From Odobenus rosmarus divergens (lineage: Eukaryota > Chordata > Mammalia > Carnivora > Odobenidae), in assembly GCF_000321225.1 (NCBI RefSeq), contig NW_004451882.1:1-64000 (forward strand): a DNA stretch of 64,000 nt, in the 5' to 3' direction. Both the position numbers and the translations under genes were made by a program. Shown here piece by piece: positions 10,391-21,436 of this stretch. The notes beneath the pieces are model-generated. The model was not told the DNA's origin and made no database searches. It saw only the letters and a program-made list of their open reading frames with translations. Each line of letters opens with the position of its first letter. Within the stretch, counting starts at the first letter, position 1.

Positions 10391-11930
10391 AATATAATTG
10401 AGAGCATTGTGTGCTGAGATATTATTTCCTACTTTTATTCATAAAGGCCCACAGTTCAGCCTTCAGACTTACACTCACAGACAGGAGACCTGGGGGAAAG
10501 TGTCCACACAGAGGCCCTGTCTTTTTCCTGAGTGAAGCTCTGTAGCAGGAGCTTGGAAGAGTATAAGAGTTTATCAGTTCCCCCAGCACTGACTCCATGC
10601 CTGGACAAGGCGGGCAGCTTTCTGCATGGTCTGATTGTACAGGTCCCAAAGATTTGTCCTCAATTAATCTCTTCTGTCAGCTTACCATGATGCAACTAAA
10701 ATCACTCCTTTCACTATAGTAAGACTGTATGTTGAGAACTTCACTTTTTACACACAAAGCAGCTCCCTAAAATGGCTGTCATAATCAAGGTTTCAGGAAC
10801 ATGGATTTGTCAGGGCTCATTCCTATCTCTAGAGAACTGTGTCCTAAGAGAATGGATGACAGAGAGAGTCTTGGTGAAAAATCTGATGTCAGGAAATAAT
10901 TGGGCCTGAGGTACTGAAAGCAGTTAGAGATGGAAGGTCCTGTGTGAAACTCTGAGTTGGGGGAGGAAGCTCAAAGTCTCTGGCATCCACTGGGGAAGAA
11001 GGAGGGAAAGTGAGTGAAGACCACCCAGCATCTCGGTTTTGTCATGGCATGGTCCCGCTCACCCCTAAAATGGGCTTTCAAAGTTGGGGCACATTTTTCT
11101 TGGTATGTACAAGCTATCATATCTTGGTTTCTCTGTTTTCTTGTGAAGGTGTAAAGTTCTCTGTCTTCAGGGTGTGTCTCGCCCCGTTGCCACAATTTAG
11201 AAGTGTAACATTCTGACTGCGCTTTTGAAAATAGAGTGAAGTTTTGTGGCTATGTATTTTCTCTGATTACAAGTAAAGCGAACAAAAAATACAGACTCGA
11301 TGTGATGCAGGAAAAGCTTGAAGCAAACAACAAAATATCGATCGACAGAGATTATTAATACAATATGGTCACACAGTTTTATTTCCACAGAGATGGGAGA
11401 AGCTCTGCTAAAACCTGCTATGTGAAATATTTCTCTCCTACTGGGAAGTTTCTTTCTGTTCCTTGGCATTGGAGAGACTGTCCATGAACACTTTCCTCTT
11501 AAAGCAGAAATGCTGAGAAAAGGTCAAGTCTTCATAACTAATAACTACAAATAATTGAAGCCTGGACTCCATAAACTCCCTAGAATCTTCATTCCCTGTG
11601 AATTTCTAGGTGTATTGCCTTAATTGTTAGGCTTACTTAATAATACCTAATAGTTCCTGCTGCTTGTCTATTTGTTCATCTACCCCAATCCAGAGTTGAG
11701 AATTTGAGGAAGACATAATTTTCCTGCTGCTGACCTCATGCGCTGTTTCACTTCCAAGAGTAGACGCAAAGCGATGGCTCTCATCAATCATTTGTTTTTC
11801 CCTAGAACTTACTGGAAGATCAAGAAATGTTGCTTCTAATGTCTAATACAGAGTGAAAAATGTGCTTTTTACATTCTACGCTGACCATAACATACAGTTA
11901 AAAAAAATGTGACTAACTCTAAATTTTAAA
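10391..11930. other. Unassigned, possibly single-copy
   Basis: No repeat family recognised over about 1.5 kb. The segment 11,200-11,470 is complex in composition (for example ATATCGATCGACAGAGATTA at 11,335) and free of simple sequence, the kind of texture seen in conserved non-coding elements. Conservation cannot be judged from one sequence. Confidence 0.4.
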
Positions 11931-11931
11931 A

Positions 11932-12135
11932 AAGGTGCTTCAAAGCTGATGAAGTAGTTTCACATGTATTTTCTCTTTTGATTCCTCTAAATTTGTAACA
12001 TAGTGCTGACTCCATTTCAGAAATGAGAAAATGGAGGTCCCCCAAAAGTGAAGCAGCCTGCAGCAAGGCCACGTAACTCACAAGGGACTGAGCTGAAACC
12101 AAAACTTGACTGTAGATTGTATGCTTTTCACTCTC
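11932..12135 (-). mobile_element. MIR, antisense
   Basis: CCATTTCAGAAATGAGAAAA, TGGAGGTCCCCC, AAGGCCACGTAACTCACAAG and ACTGAGCTGAAACC follow reversed MIR (CATTTTACAGATGAGGAAAC, CCAAGGTCACACAGCTAGTA, GAGCTGGGATTC) in order. Confidence 0.8.
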
Positions 12136-12597
12136 ACCAGAGAGGGAGACAAAATTGGGTTGGCCACTCAAGTGTTTATTATGATGCCTTGTAGAATGCC
12201 AGGCCAAAAATCAAACAAACAACGCCCCCCACCCCTGCTAAAGATCAAAACCTCCCCGAACTCAAACCCCCAGAAAGAAGGAAATTATTTTCTCCTTAGA
12301 GGAGGCAAATAGACATGGGGACCTGGCTGATTCCACACAGGAGTAGCACTCACCTCTGACTGTCTTCATGGTCTCCCGGATCTTCCTAAATCAAGGCTCT
12401 GGGGCACTAATTAATCAGGCGGAGAGTCCAGGCATTCATCTATCCTCCTATTCCTGCTGACTGCTGATTTAAAGATGTGAATCCACTCGATTATCTAACA
12501 GTTAAGGAGAAGTGAATCCAAATTTCAATGACACGGAGATGAGAGCCCAGGGCAACACCTAAGACTATATGACTGGCAATTAATTAGACAGATAGCA
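12136..12597. other. Unassigned; TAATTA-rich segment
   Basis: Not a repeat I recognise. It contains CACTAATTAATCAG at about 12,407 and GGCAATTAATTAGACAG at about 12,574, two homeodomain-type TAATTA cores roughly 170 bp apart, with GATTTAAAG and GATTATCTAAC between. Regulatory function is only a guess. Confidence 0.35.
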
Positions 12598-12960
12598 TCT
12601 TATATTTGGAAAGGGCCTCAAAGGTCTAATCCAATCTTTCTCCTAGTACAGGAATCCTTCCACAACAAGCCTAAGAAACAGTCATCACGCTGATGACTGT
12701 TACTAGATGGGATCTTGTGGGTAATAGTTCTTGCCTCCATGGAATTGAATTCGATCCCCTTTTAAACTAAGTCCACCTTTTGGACCCAGTTCTGCCCTCT
12801 GACACCGTAATGAATATGGTTACTTATGTATTTGTGCTCTTTTCCCAGTATTTGAAGTCAGCCCTCTTGGCTTTCTTAAAACGTCTCCTCTCTAGAAAAA
12901 TAGACTCAGCTTCTCCTACACTTTCCGTATTCACTAATTTTCAGGCCCTCTCTAGAAGGT
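12598..12960 (+). mobile_element. L3/CR1 LINE relic
   Basis: GGAAAGGGCCTCAAAGGTCT, AATCCAATCTTTCTCCTAGT, ACAGGAATCCTTCCACAACA, then GACCCAGTTCTGCCCTCTGA and AGTATTTGAAGTCAGCCCTC follow the L3/CR1 3'-region order (GGTCTCAAAGGTCATCTAGTCCAACC ... GGTCCTAGTTCTGCCCTCTGG ... ATATTTGAAGACAGC). This is one of the oldest LINE groups in mammals. The boundaries are approximate. Confidence 0.65.
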
Positions 12961-14206
12961 TTCTTGCTTAGACACTCCCCACCCCCCACCACCTTTTTAG
13001 TGACATAGTGATATAGAGTCTGATTTCCCTGCTTAGTCTGACCCAGTGTTAACATACTTTCAATACCTTTACTGGTCACAACCTTCATAGCAATGGGGTT
13101 ATATATATGGTGGTTGGAGATGGTATCACTCCCTCAACTCTGTAACCTACTGGAGTTTACCAAATGAGAACTGGTTTTCTTCATGTCATTTACCTCAGAA
13201 GCCACACCACCAGCGAGGGGGCCAGAACCAGTTGTCAATATACAGGCCACACTTAAAATATAGAATTGTCCCTTTAAACCAATTTTTGCTTCCATAAGCT
13301 TTTTGTCTATCTAGTATTGCATCTTTTAAAATACAGAGGAAAAAAAAAACAGGTAAGAGACTAGTTCACCAGCAACTTTGACAAATAGCCTTTGAGAGAG
13401 ACTGAGTGACATTCGGAAAGTTGGTAAAAGCCACCAGAGTCAAAGCAACTTCTCAAAAAAAAAAAAAATTGTGGCTACACTATGTTCAACCAGGCCACAC
13501 CTGTTTTGAGAAACCACCAAGTGTTCTGCAGATAAACAGAGATGCCAGGTCTGACAGTCTCTAAGGCAACCAGATACCGATCATCATCACACATGTGAGA
13601 GGTAGAAAGAGACAGCGGTGACAAACATGAAACCTCATTCTCTCAGCTACTCAATGGCGTGGCAGCAGCTGGAAACAACTCTGCCTCAAGAGCCTGTCCC
13701 ACAGCCAGATTCAAACCCTAGGCTCTAACTGTAGTGGAGAAAATCCCACAGTTGGGAAAATATCTGGAGGATCTGGACCCCAACCCTTAAGCAGGCATCC
13801 TGTCCCCTAATGTGGACTTCAACATGGACTTCTGGGCAAAGAAGACAAGACATAGCTCCTGGCAGTGTGCACATTTGCTTACCTGCAAAATAAAACAAGA
13901 TGTGTTTGTGGCTAGAATTCATGAGGGTATACACTTGGTGATAAGCCAGTGAGTTTGGACACAAAGAGACGGTTTATCTAATTTGGCTCCCTGATGACTA
14001 GATTGGATTTTATTTAAGATATCACCATTGAAATACACCCATGTCCCTGCTTTCTGAGCATTTATATCTATTAAAGATGTGTAATATCACACTTTCCCAT
14101 TTTGACATTTCCAACTTGTGATTTTTTAACAAGAATGATGCAAACAACCATTTTGCAGGAAGTTGGCAGATGCAGGATGGATCTGGGAGTTGGAATGGGT
14201 ATTTAG
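12961..14206. other. Unassigned stretch
   Basis: No confident element. It contains short A-runs (A10 at 13,341 and A13 at 13,456) without attached SINE bodies. No exon candidate. Confidence 0.4.
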
Positions 14207-14280
14207 ATGCTGCTTTCGAAATCATTGCATTACGGTTACTTATATGCTGCTTTTGAATTCATTGCATTATGGTTACTATA
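14207..14280. repeat. 37-bp tandem duplication (2 copies)
   Basis: ATGCTGCTTTCGAAATCATT.. at 14,207 repeats as ATGCTGCTTTTGAATTCATT.. at 14,244. Both copies run through ATTGCATTA(C/T)GGTTACT. The copies differ by a handful of substitutions, so the duplication is not very recent. Confidence 0.85.
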
Positions 14281-14795
14281 TAGTTACTTAATGCCTGGGT
14301 TTTCTTGATCCCTAGACTTTGTGCTGCTCTGTCTTGTTCCTTGGTGCCATTCCCACACTTCCTGGTGTCATGCTCTGCACCTTGTTGCTACTCAAGAAAT
14401 AGCTGTTGAACTGAATCACTATGCTGCTTTGAGGGATATGGCTCAAAGACAATGAAGATAGACTGAAATCTCATGGCTCAGGAAATGGGAGCACATACTA
14501 CAAAGATGGACTAATTAATGAGTTAATGAACCTTGAAAAAATAGAATCATAAATGCCAATGACAAGTATCAGTTTATGAAGCTTAATTATAAACAGAATA
14601 AATAAATTCATTGATCCAGCTGGTGAGATAGCAACCATCTTTATTAAAAGGCCTGAGCAGGGTAAGAGCAGTTAAACAGAGATGAGTAGAAGGCAAAATG
14701 TGTACAATTAATCATGGTGGTAAATGTAACCAGTTTTATATCAACACCAAGGCGTGTACCATAGAGACATCAAAATAAAATTCTCAATATCACCT
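14281..14795. other. Unassigned; possible L2 tail at 14,300-14,420
   Basis: GCTACTCAAGAAATAGCTGT at about 14,388 has the shape of an L2/MIR terminus (GCTCAATAAATGTTTGTTGAA) but too little precedes it to be sure. The rest is AT-rich and unassigned. Confidence 0.35.
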
Positions 14796-15205
14796 AGTCA
14801 GTGTTTATTTTATATTTTATTGTTACAAACTTATAAACAAGCAAAGAGACAAAACCAAAATCACATCAAGTCCTATAACCAAGAAATAAAATAGCCATTT
14901 GAATATTCTCTCTCTATATATCCTTTGAGTTTGTCTTTCTCTACAAATATCACAATACTTATCACACATATGCACACACACACACATTTTTTTTTAAATT
15001 GGGCTAACATTATACATGTTGTTTTGTAACTTGCTATTTCACTTGACGGTAGAGCAGGTCATGTTTTCATGTTATTTAAATATTCTCTATTTTCATGGCT
15101 CTATATTATTTCGTTATAATTATGTATCATACATATTATGTATTAATGGACATTTAGGCTGACTCCAAAGTTTTTTCCCATTGTTTCTTGTTATGCCTAT
15201 TGTTA
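14796..15205 (-). mobile_element. Old L1 fragment, antisense (tentative)
   Basis: GTTGTTTTGTAACTTGCTAT, TTCACTTGACGGTAGAGCAG, TATTAATGGACATTTAGGCT and TTTCCCATTGTTTCTTGTTA follow the antisense of old-L1 3' sequence (TTTTGTAACTTGC..TTCACTTAAC..TGATGGACATTTAGG). A short CA tract lies at about 14,973. Confidence 0.55.
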
Positions 15206-16149
15206 AGTCTTTTGGCAAGTTTATGAAATTTATTTTCTTGCTAGCAGTATGTAGATGGGCCTTTTATCTTCTACTGCAGGAGGAAGTGTGACCATAGCTT
15301 AAGAATGACACAGTATACATCTTTCTAATAATTTAAGAACACTTGCTATTGAAAAATAAGAAGGATTTAAGAGAAGTGACTTATTCATCACATCTGCCTA
15401 CATTGATTAGGCCCCTAAAGTTGATTGTTATAACACTGCAACACTTTTTTAAACATAAGGTTTAGAATCAGTTTAGAATAGTATTATCCCAAAATGTTTT
15501 TACATCATCCAAAGTTAAAAGAATATTATCACTTCTGAGAAAAAATCCTCAAAGTTACATATCCTTATTTTTAAAAAAGTGACCAGAGAAAATATGGGTA
15601 AAAATACTGAACTGTAAGACACTCTGCATGACAGTGGCTTCTGCCTTATATTTGTAATTTCCATCTGGTTTTATCTCTGCTGTCCTTCTCCAAAGGCATC
15701 CCATAAGCATCTTGCTTGTGTTCCGTACCTGAGAGACTCTACTGGCTACTATTTCCAGTTTTGTCTTTCCCTTTTCTCCTGTGAAAACCAAAATGATGGT
15801 TCAGCTGGTGAGAACACTAGCACACATGGTGAGGGCAAAGCTGCTCCCTTTGGGTTCTCTTGTTTTGAGGAGAAGATGGTCAGACACTCCTTTACAGACC
15901 CAGGTCATCTGTCTCCCACCCCCACCTAGTCAACGGAAGAAAAGATGGAGGTTGGATGGCTCAGGACAACTTGTCACCACAAGTAGAAACAGTGCCTAGC
16001 ATAGAAGCCTAACTGACTTTGGGTCAGGAGTGTCATCCTGACGTGCAAAACACAGCAGCTTTCTTCACCCAACAGCTTCCCCATAGGTCTTTTACTCAGG
16101 TGCTTGGCAATATGACAATCATGTCCTAGGCTTGTGGCTGGCAACCATA
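15206..16149. other. Unassigned stretch upstream of the solo LTR
   Basis: No repeat family or gene recognised. Two overlapping open frames of 72-78 codons at 15,555-15,999 lack any domain resemblance. Confidence 0.4.
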
Positions 16150-16584
16150 CTGTGAAACTAAGAAAAAGAAACCTTTTAGGATGGAGTCAGGAGGCCAGCA
16201 GGGGGAGCCCTACCACTCGTTGTAATTGCAGACCCAACGGGAAGGGACAGATCTCACAGGTGAATATTACTTTACTATCTCAGCAGCAGGAAGGAAGTTT
16301 TTCCTCCCCTGGCAACAGCCCAGCCAATGAGAGTCCGCCACAACTCAGCCAATGAAAAGTCACTATACTTTGAAATCCCAGGTTACTCCAATGGACTTTT
16401 TGTTTATAACAACCTTCCCAATGTCCGCCTTTCCTCTATAAAAGAGTATCCCTCTCTTTTATTTCCCAGACTTACCTATGGTTTTGCCAAAGTTTGTGTG
16501 TCCCAGGTTGCAATTCTCTGCTATTTTTGAATAAAGGCATTTTTGCTGGTAAAACATCTGGCAGTTTTATTTTTAAGGTTGATA
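16150..16584 (+). mobile_element. ERV-type solo LTR (ERV1-like, tentative)
   Basis: A single unit of about 435 bp begins TGTGAAACTAAG and ends near TTTTAAGGTTGATA. It contains, in order and at LTR-like spacing, two GCCAAT boxes (16,323 and 16,348), a TATAAAAG box (16,437) and an AATAAA polyadenylation signal (16,530). No gag, pol or env sequence and no second LTR adjoin it, so it is best read as a solo LTR left by recombination. The terminal TG...CA is altered at the 3' end and no short TSD is obvious. Confidence 0.6.
16437..16444 (+). promoter_or_regulatory. TATA box in the solo LTR
   Basis: TATAAAAG about 85-115 bp downstream of two GCCAAT motifs, with AATAAA about 90 bp further on. The layout is that of a U3/R promoter. 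Activity today is unknown. Confidence 0.5.
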
Positions 16585-16626
16585 ATATAGAGATAGAAAC
16601 AACATAGTTCTTGCTTTAAAATGTTC

Positions 16627-16850
16627 TCAGGGCACCTGGGTGGCTCAGTGGGCTAAGTGACAGACCCTTGATTTTGGCTCAGCTCCTGATCTTGGGGTGC
16701 TGGGATTAAGCCCAGAGTTGGGCTCTGCGCTCACCGGGGAGTCCGCTTGAGGATTCTCTCTCTCTCTCTCTGTCTCTGCCCCTCCCCCCGTTCGTGCTAT
16801 CTTTCTGTCTCTCTAAAATAAATAAATAAATCTTTAAAAATAAATAAAAT
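16627..16850 (+). mobile_element. Can-SINE
   Basis: Head GGGCACCTGGGTGGCTCAGT. The body is diverged (GACAGACCCTTGATTTTGGC), followed by a (CT)n/TCTGTCTCT stretch and an AAATAAATAAATAAATC tail. A weak possible TSD is AAAATGT(T/C)C. Confidence 0.9.
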
Positions 16851-16984
16851 GTCCCCGTTTGTAAAAGAGGGAGTACTTGTTCTTATTTAACGAATGTTTC
16901 ATTTCTTTAATTAGTGATGACGAGGTTAGTGTAAAATCATCACTAACTCTGCCTTTTTTCCCTTCTCGGCTGCCTGGAAAGAGG

Positions 16985-17245
16985 GAGAGCTTAGAGATGC
17001 TGGGGTCTGACTGTGTGGGTTTGAGTCCTACTTCCTCCACCTACGAGTTGTGTGACCTTGGCAAGTCTGGTAACCTCTCTGTGCCTCACTTTCCCCGTTT
17101 ACCCAAAGTAGGTAAAGATCGCACTTCCTGGCTAACATTGTTATGACGGTGAAATCGGTGAATCCATGTCGAGTGATTAGAATCAGGACCCACGGTGTGC
17201 TAAATGCTCAATAAATGCTTGCTGCAACTGTCATTGTTATTCCTC
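16985..17245 (+). mobile_element. MIR, sense
   Basis: GTTTGAGTCCTACTTCCTCC, GAGTTGTGTGACCTTGGCAA, CTCTCTGTGCCTCACTTTCC and GTGCTAAATGCTCAATAAAT follow MIR from core to 3' end. A nearly complete copy. Confidence 0.85.
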
Positions 17246-18384
17246 AGTTCTGAGCAACGTTTGGACCCACGACTTGGTGAAGGATTCTCATGGCAAACTT
17301 GGTGCTGTTTCACTGCAGCTCGTGTTGAGAGCGGGTCTAAGAATATTTACTGAAAGCTGTAATTCTAAACCCTGGAGGACCCCAAGGCATTAGCAAAGAC
17401 TGTGGGAAATTTGTAGAGGGCACCACAGAGTCTTTGCTTTCACTTAAATGATTATTGCTTCACCAGCCTTTTCCCACCCCTCAGTGCAAGACAAATCCAC
17501 AGAATAATAAAAAACATGCATGGCAGTTGGATCAAGAAAGCAGCGTGGAGCAGAAATCGGCAACAGACCTGCCCACGCTGTTCAGCCTGTACCGTGATGC
17601 CCTGAGTTACTGTCTCCCTCCCCTTTTCCTCCTGTGACTAAATGAGCAGACCCCAAGCATGCAAACACATGTACACACTATTCCCACAGCCACTTCAAGG
17701 AGACACAGGGGTGCCTGGCCAGAGTAAGCTGCTTCCTCGTGTCAGAGGGGGTGATCTCTCTGGCTCCAGGCTCTGGAAGGAAGCACGAGGGAAGATGGCT
17801 TCAGGGCCGGGACCGCAATATGATCTTGCCTGGGATACTTAAATCCACCTCTCCCTCCCTTGGTTTTCACTCGCACCGTAAGTCAGGACAGTGGAGAAGC
17901 TGGTTTACTTAGGTCAACTTAACTTATCCCCCTGGGTGTGTATAATCCCCTCCTTAGCCCACATGTCATATGTTAATACAACAACCAACCATTTCTATGT
18001 GGGCCATTCCAAATATGCTTAAGAACACATTGTTCCTAGATTTATGGTGACTACAGTAAACCGATTGGAAAGGATCCCCTTACACAGTTGGGAATTCAGA
18101 TCTTTTTCCTTAAACATGTGTCAGGAAGCTTCTCTTCTCACTTATGTCTAGCTTCCTTTTTGATAGTAAAATGAGACAAATTAACGCTCCATTTTTAGCC
18201 AGACTGATTGCCAGAGTAGTCAGGGAGATGGTGAGTGCTCGAGAAAGGCCAGCGTCAACTTGGGGCTGGCTTGTCCAGAAGGAAACAAAATAATAGCCCT
18301 GGAGCCCAATCTGAGAGTTCATCAGAGCAAGCTCTTCTTCCCTGAGCCCAATTCCAATTTCTGAATTGCAAATGAGCAGAATCT
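17246..18384. other. Unassigned, GC-moderate stretch
   Basis: No repeat family or exon recognised. Open frames of 60-94 codons overlap on both strands without domain resemblance. Confidence 0.4.
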
Positions 18385-18620
18385 TCATAAGCATTTAGGC
18401 TTAGAAAACAGAAGTCTTGGGTTTGGATTCTAGCTCTACACTTACCTACCCATACACTGGGACAAATCATAACCCCTGAGGTTGTCTGTTCATCTTTAGA
18501 ACAGGTGCTGAAAACACCCACCTCCGCATTTGTGGGGATTCGGTGACGTCATGAATGTGAACCATTTTGTTGTTGTAAAGTGTAAAACAAATATGAAGAG
18601 TGGTTACTGCTGATTAGGAC
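18385..18620 (+). mobile_element. MIR, sense
   Basis: TCTTGGGTTTGGATTCTAGC, TCTACACTTACC, GGGACAAATCATAACCCCTG and GATTCGGTGACGTCATGAAT match MIR order. GTGACGTCAT at 18,543 also happens to form a CRE-like TGACGTCA palindrome. Confidence 0.75.
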
Positions 18621-18631
18621 ATATAGCTGCA

Positions 18632-19020
18632 AAACACTAATACATATGATTTCACTTATCTGTGGAATCTAGAAAAAACCAACTGAACGAACAAACCACA
18701 ACAACAGCAACAGCAAAACAGACTCACAAATACAGAGAACAAACTAGTGGTTGCCAAAGCAGTGGGGGCGGGAGATGAGTGACATAGGGAGAAGGGGTTA
18801 GGAGGTACAGACTTCTAGTTATAAAATAAATAAGTCACAGGGATGAAGAGTGCAGCATAGGGAATATAGTCAGTAATATTGTAATAACTTTGTATGGTGA
18901 CAGATGGTGACTTCAGTTGCATTGCGGACCACTGCATAATGTCGTACATCTGACGCTAATATAACACTGTATGTCAACTATGCTCAACTAAAAATTAAAA
19001 CCAAACCAAACCAAACCAAA
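18632..19020 (+). mobile_element. 5'-truncated L1 3' end with an (AACCA)n tail
   Basis: L1 3' UTR landmarks: CACTTATCTGTGGAATCTAG, AGACTCACAAATACAGAGAA, CAAACTAGTGGTTGCC, TTCTAGTTATAAAATAAATA, CACTGTATGTCAACTATGC. The tail is an (AACCA)n pentamer rather than pure A. A short possible TSD, AAACACT, flanks it. Confidence 0.85.
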
Positions 19021-19545
19021 CACTCAGGCCTGGAATTGAAACAGTGCTATCTGTTCCTGGCAAGTTCTGAAGGCGAAACCAGATAATCTACAAATAGACT
19101 ACGAACATTCGATTGCACCGAACGCTGTAAGAGTATTGAGGTTAAGACACAGATGGCGTGTAAGAGAATGAACAGTTTTGTGAAAAGGTGAAATGGTCCT
19201 TTCCACAGCATTAAAAGCATTCTTGTTTGCCCTTGGTCGGTGGAGAACAATTCCAGTTTGATGCCCTTCACACAGTTGTCCCTCTGGATTGAAAAACCCT
19301 GCACATTCGCCAGGAGGCTTTGTTCCTTACAAGGCCTCTTTACCGATCTCAGCGAACGTCCATGTTTTCTCAAGTTTCCACTTGCAGATGAAAAATGTAC
19401 TATATTTTCTCTCTTTTATACTTTGGACTGCTTAAAATTATGAGGTATTATTTCAATACCACCCTTCTCTGTGTCTTTGTTCTAAATAAAGAACTCAAGA
19501 TTCTGTCAGGTATTAATCTTCCTTACTCTCTGGAGAGGCATGCAA
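19021..19545. other. Unassigned stretch
   Basis: No element recognised. A 108-codon minus-strand frame (19,047-19,373) has no domain resemblance and is probably fortuitous. Confidence 0.4.
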
Positions 19546-19680
19546 AGGCCGAAGATTTGGAAAACGGAGGCACAGATGTTTAAACCATTAGCATAGAGAC
19601 TTATCCAAGGTCACCAAGTGAGTAAGAGGCAAAAATGGAACTCGTGGCAGTCTGGTCTGGTCTGGTCCTAAAGATCCCCT
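19546..19680 (-). mobile_element. MIR fragment, antisense
   Basis: GAAAACGGAGGCACAGATGT, TTATCCAAGGTCACCAAGTG, AGTAAGAGGCAAAAATGGAA and GGCAGTCTGGTC follow reversed MIR. Confidence 0.7.
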
Positions 19681-20571
19681 GGGAGAAGCATCACTGCATA
19701 AACACTTGCATGGTCAACATTTGCAAGAGCAGATGTTTTATCAAGCCTACTGTACAACGAGGCCCACCCTTGCCTATCTGTTCCTATCTGCTTTTATTAT
19801 GTTTTGGGGCTCTAGCATGATAAGACCTCCCATATGGTACTTGTATTAACATTAAATAATGGCTATTGTATTGTGTATACTATCACCATAGAAATATTTA
19901 CTTAGTCAAACACAGACACTGGTCAAGCACAGTGATTGAAAACAAGCTAATCATAAAAACCATTCATGCTCACATCTATTTATAAAATCTGTTTCATTTG
20001 TGCCAGTTAAGTATAGGCTTTGTTCTAAACAAACACACGCAAACCTTCTGCCCATCCAGAGACATGAAAGGCGCCCCGCCTCCCCCTCTTCAGAAAACCT
20101 GGCCATGGGGTATGGCCTGTGTAGGAAATATCAGGCATGCTTTCTGGGGCTCAGCTCAGCTCCTCTGAGGCTGGAGCTGCTGACCCTTGCTTTCAGGGTG
20201 TCTTTGTGTTCTCCCTTCTCCGGGGTCTTGCAGGCCTCTAGTTCTCAAACTTGGGTGTGCTCAAAAGCAGCCGGGGTGTCTGGAATAACTGCAGTTGGTC
20301 TATTCCACTCCAGAGGTCCTCTTTGGGTGGCTGAGAAGCTGGGGTGTAGGAAATGGCTTTTTGGGAAACACTCGGGTGGTTCCGGTTTTGAGGATTTGTA
20401 TTCTCTGCTTGAGAAATGGCCCTCTGGAGCAGGCTCTCCTAGGACTCCTATGTCCCTCCTCACCCCCCCCCCCACAGCCGTTGCCATGGCAACAGCAAGT
20501 GCTACTGAGCGCCTGCCTTTCCAACTGATACCAGCCATCTCCGTAAATGCATATTCCTTCCATTGTGTATA
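19681..20571. other. Unassigned; GC-rich toward 20.0-20.57 kb
   Basis: No repeat recognised. A 190-codon plus-strand frame (20,000-20,572) is the second longest in the window. It overlaps minus-strand frames of about 100 codons, is Ser/Leu-rich and has no domain resemblance. I judge it chance in GC-rich sequence. A C11 run lies at about 20,464. Confidence 0.45.
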
Positions 20572-21012
20572 GCAAAATGCTTGAGAACCTGGGTTTTGGA
20601 GTCAAGCAGTTTGAATTTGTCTCTGCAACTTACTAATCATACGGCCTTGTGCAAACCACGTAACCCCTCCAGGCCCCTCTGCCTTTTTTAATCTATAAAA
20701 CGGGGATGGGGCGCCTGGGTTGCTCAGTCGTTAAGTGTCTGCCTTCTACTCAGGTCATGATCCCAGGGTCCTGGGATCGAGTCCCGCATCGGGCTCCCTG
20801 CTCAGTGGGGAGCCTGCTTCTCCTTCTGCCCCCTACTCCTGCTCATGTGTGTGTGCATGCATGCTCTCTCTCTGTCTCTCAAATAAATAAATAAAAAATA
20901 TTTAAAAAATACAATGGGGATAATAATAGCACCTGCCTCATTGAGTGGATGTGAGGACAATGGTCATAATGCATGTGGAAAGTGCACACAATCCGTGCTA
21001 TTAGTATTTGTG
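20572..21012 (+). mobile_element. MIR, sense, split by a SINE
   Basis: Left part: GAGAACCTGGGTTTTGGAGT, CAAACCACGTAACCCCTCC, ATAAAACGGGGATGG. Right part: ATGGGGATAATAATAGCACC, TGCCTCATTGAGTGGATGTG. The MIR consensus is continuous once the SINE at 20,707-20,911 is removed. Confidence 0.85.
20707..20911 (+). mobile_element. Can-SINE inserted in MIR
   Basis: Young-looking copy: GGGGCGCCTGGGTTGCTCAG, GGTCATGATCCCAGGGTCCT, GGGATCGAGTCCCGCATCGG, then CT-rich sequence and (AAAT)n. Inserted at the GGGGAT of MIR, with an imperfect duplication of the ATA.AA..GGGGAT target. Confidence 0.95.
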
Positions 21013-21084
21013 TTTCAGAAAAAAAATTGAATTGGGCTGTCCTTTCGGATCAAAGTGTTTGGGAAAATGTCACCTGAGGGAAGG

Positions 21085-21225
21085 TGGTGTGGTGCAAAGG
21101 GTAGAGATGACCTGTGTTGAGTCCTGGTGCTGCTACCAAAGGCCTGAGTGACCTTGGGCTGGTCCTTCTTTGGAAGAATCTATAAAATGTTATCTGTAAA
21201 ATGAGAGGATAGGTCTAGAGCAGTG
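21085..21225 (+). mobile_element. MIR fragment, sense
   Basis: GGTGGTGTGGTGCAAAGGGT, GAGTCCTGGTGCTGCTACC, TGAGTGACCTTGGGCTGGTC and ATCTGTAAAATGAGAGGATA follow MIR. Confidence 0.75.
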
Positions 21226-21436
21226 ATTTGCAAACATTAGGAGTAAGGGATTCCTGTTGAATATCAGTAAAATAATGAAGTACCTGCTTATGTTTATACA
21301 CACAGCATTCATCGACATACAATGGCAAAGATTTCTCTATATTTTTTAATTTAAAAAATGGATTTATATTTATTAAACTCAGCCAGATTTACATGTGTTT
21401 GGGAAATAGTCCTGCTTCTTTTGTATGAGAGATATG

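Noticed and set aside
18541..18552. CRE-like TGACGTCA
   Set aside because: Lies within a MIR; one 8-mer alone does not support a regulatory call.
20000..20572. 190-codon open frame, plus strand
   Set aside because: Same pattern: long overlapping frames on both strands, no recognisable domain, ends in a MIR.
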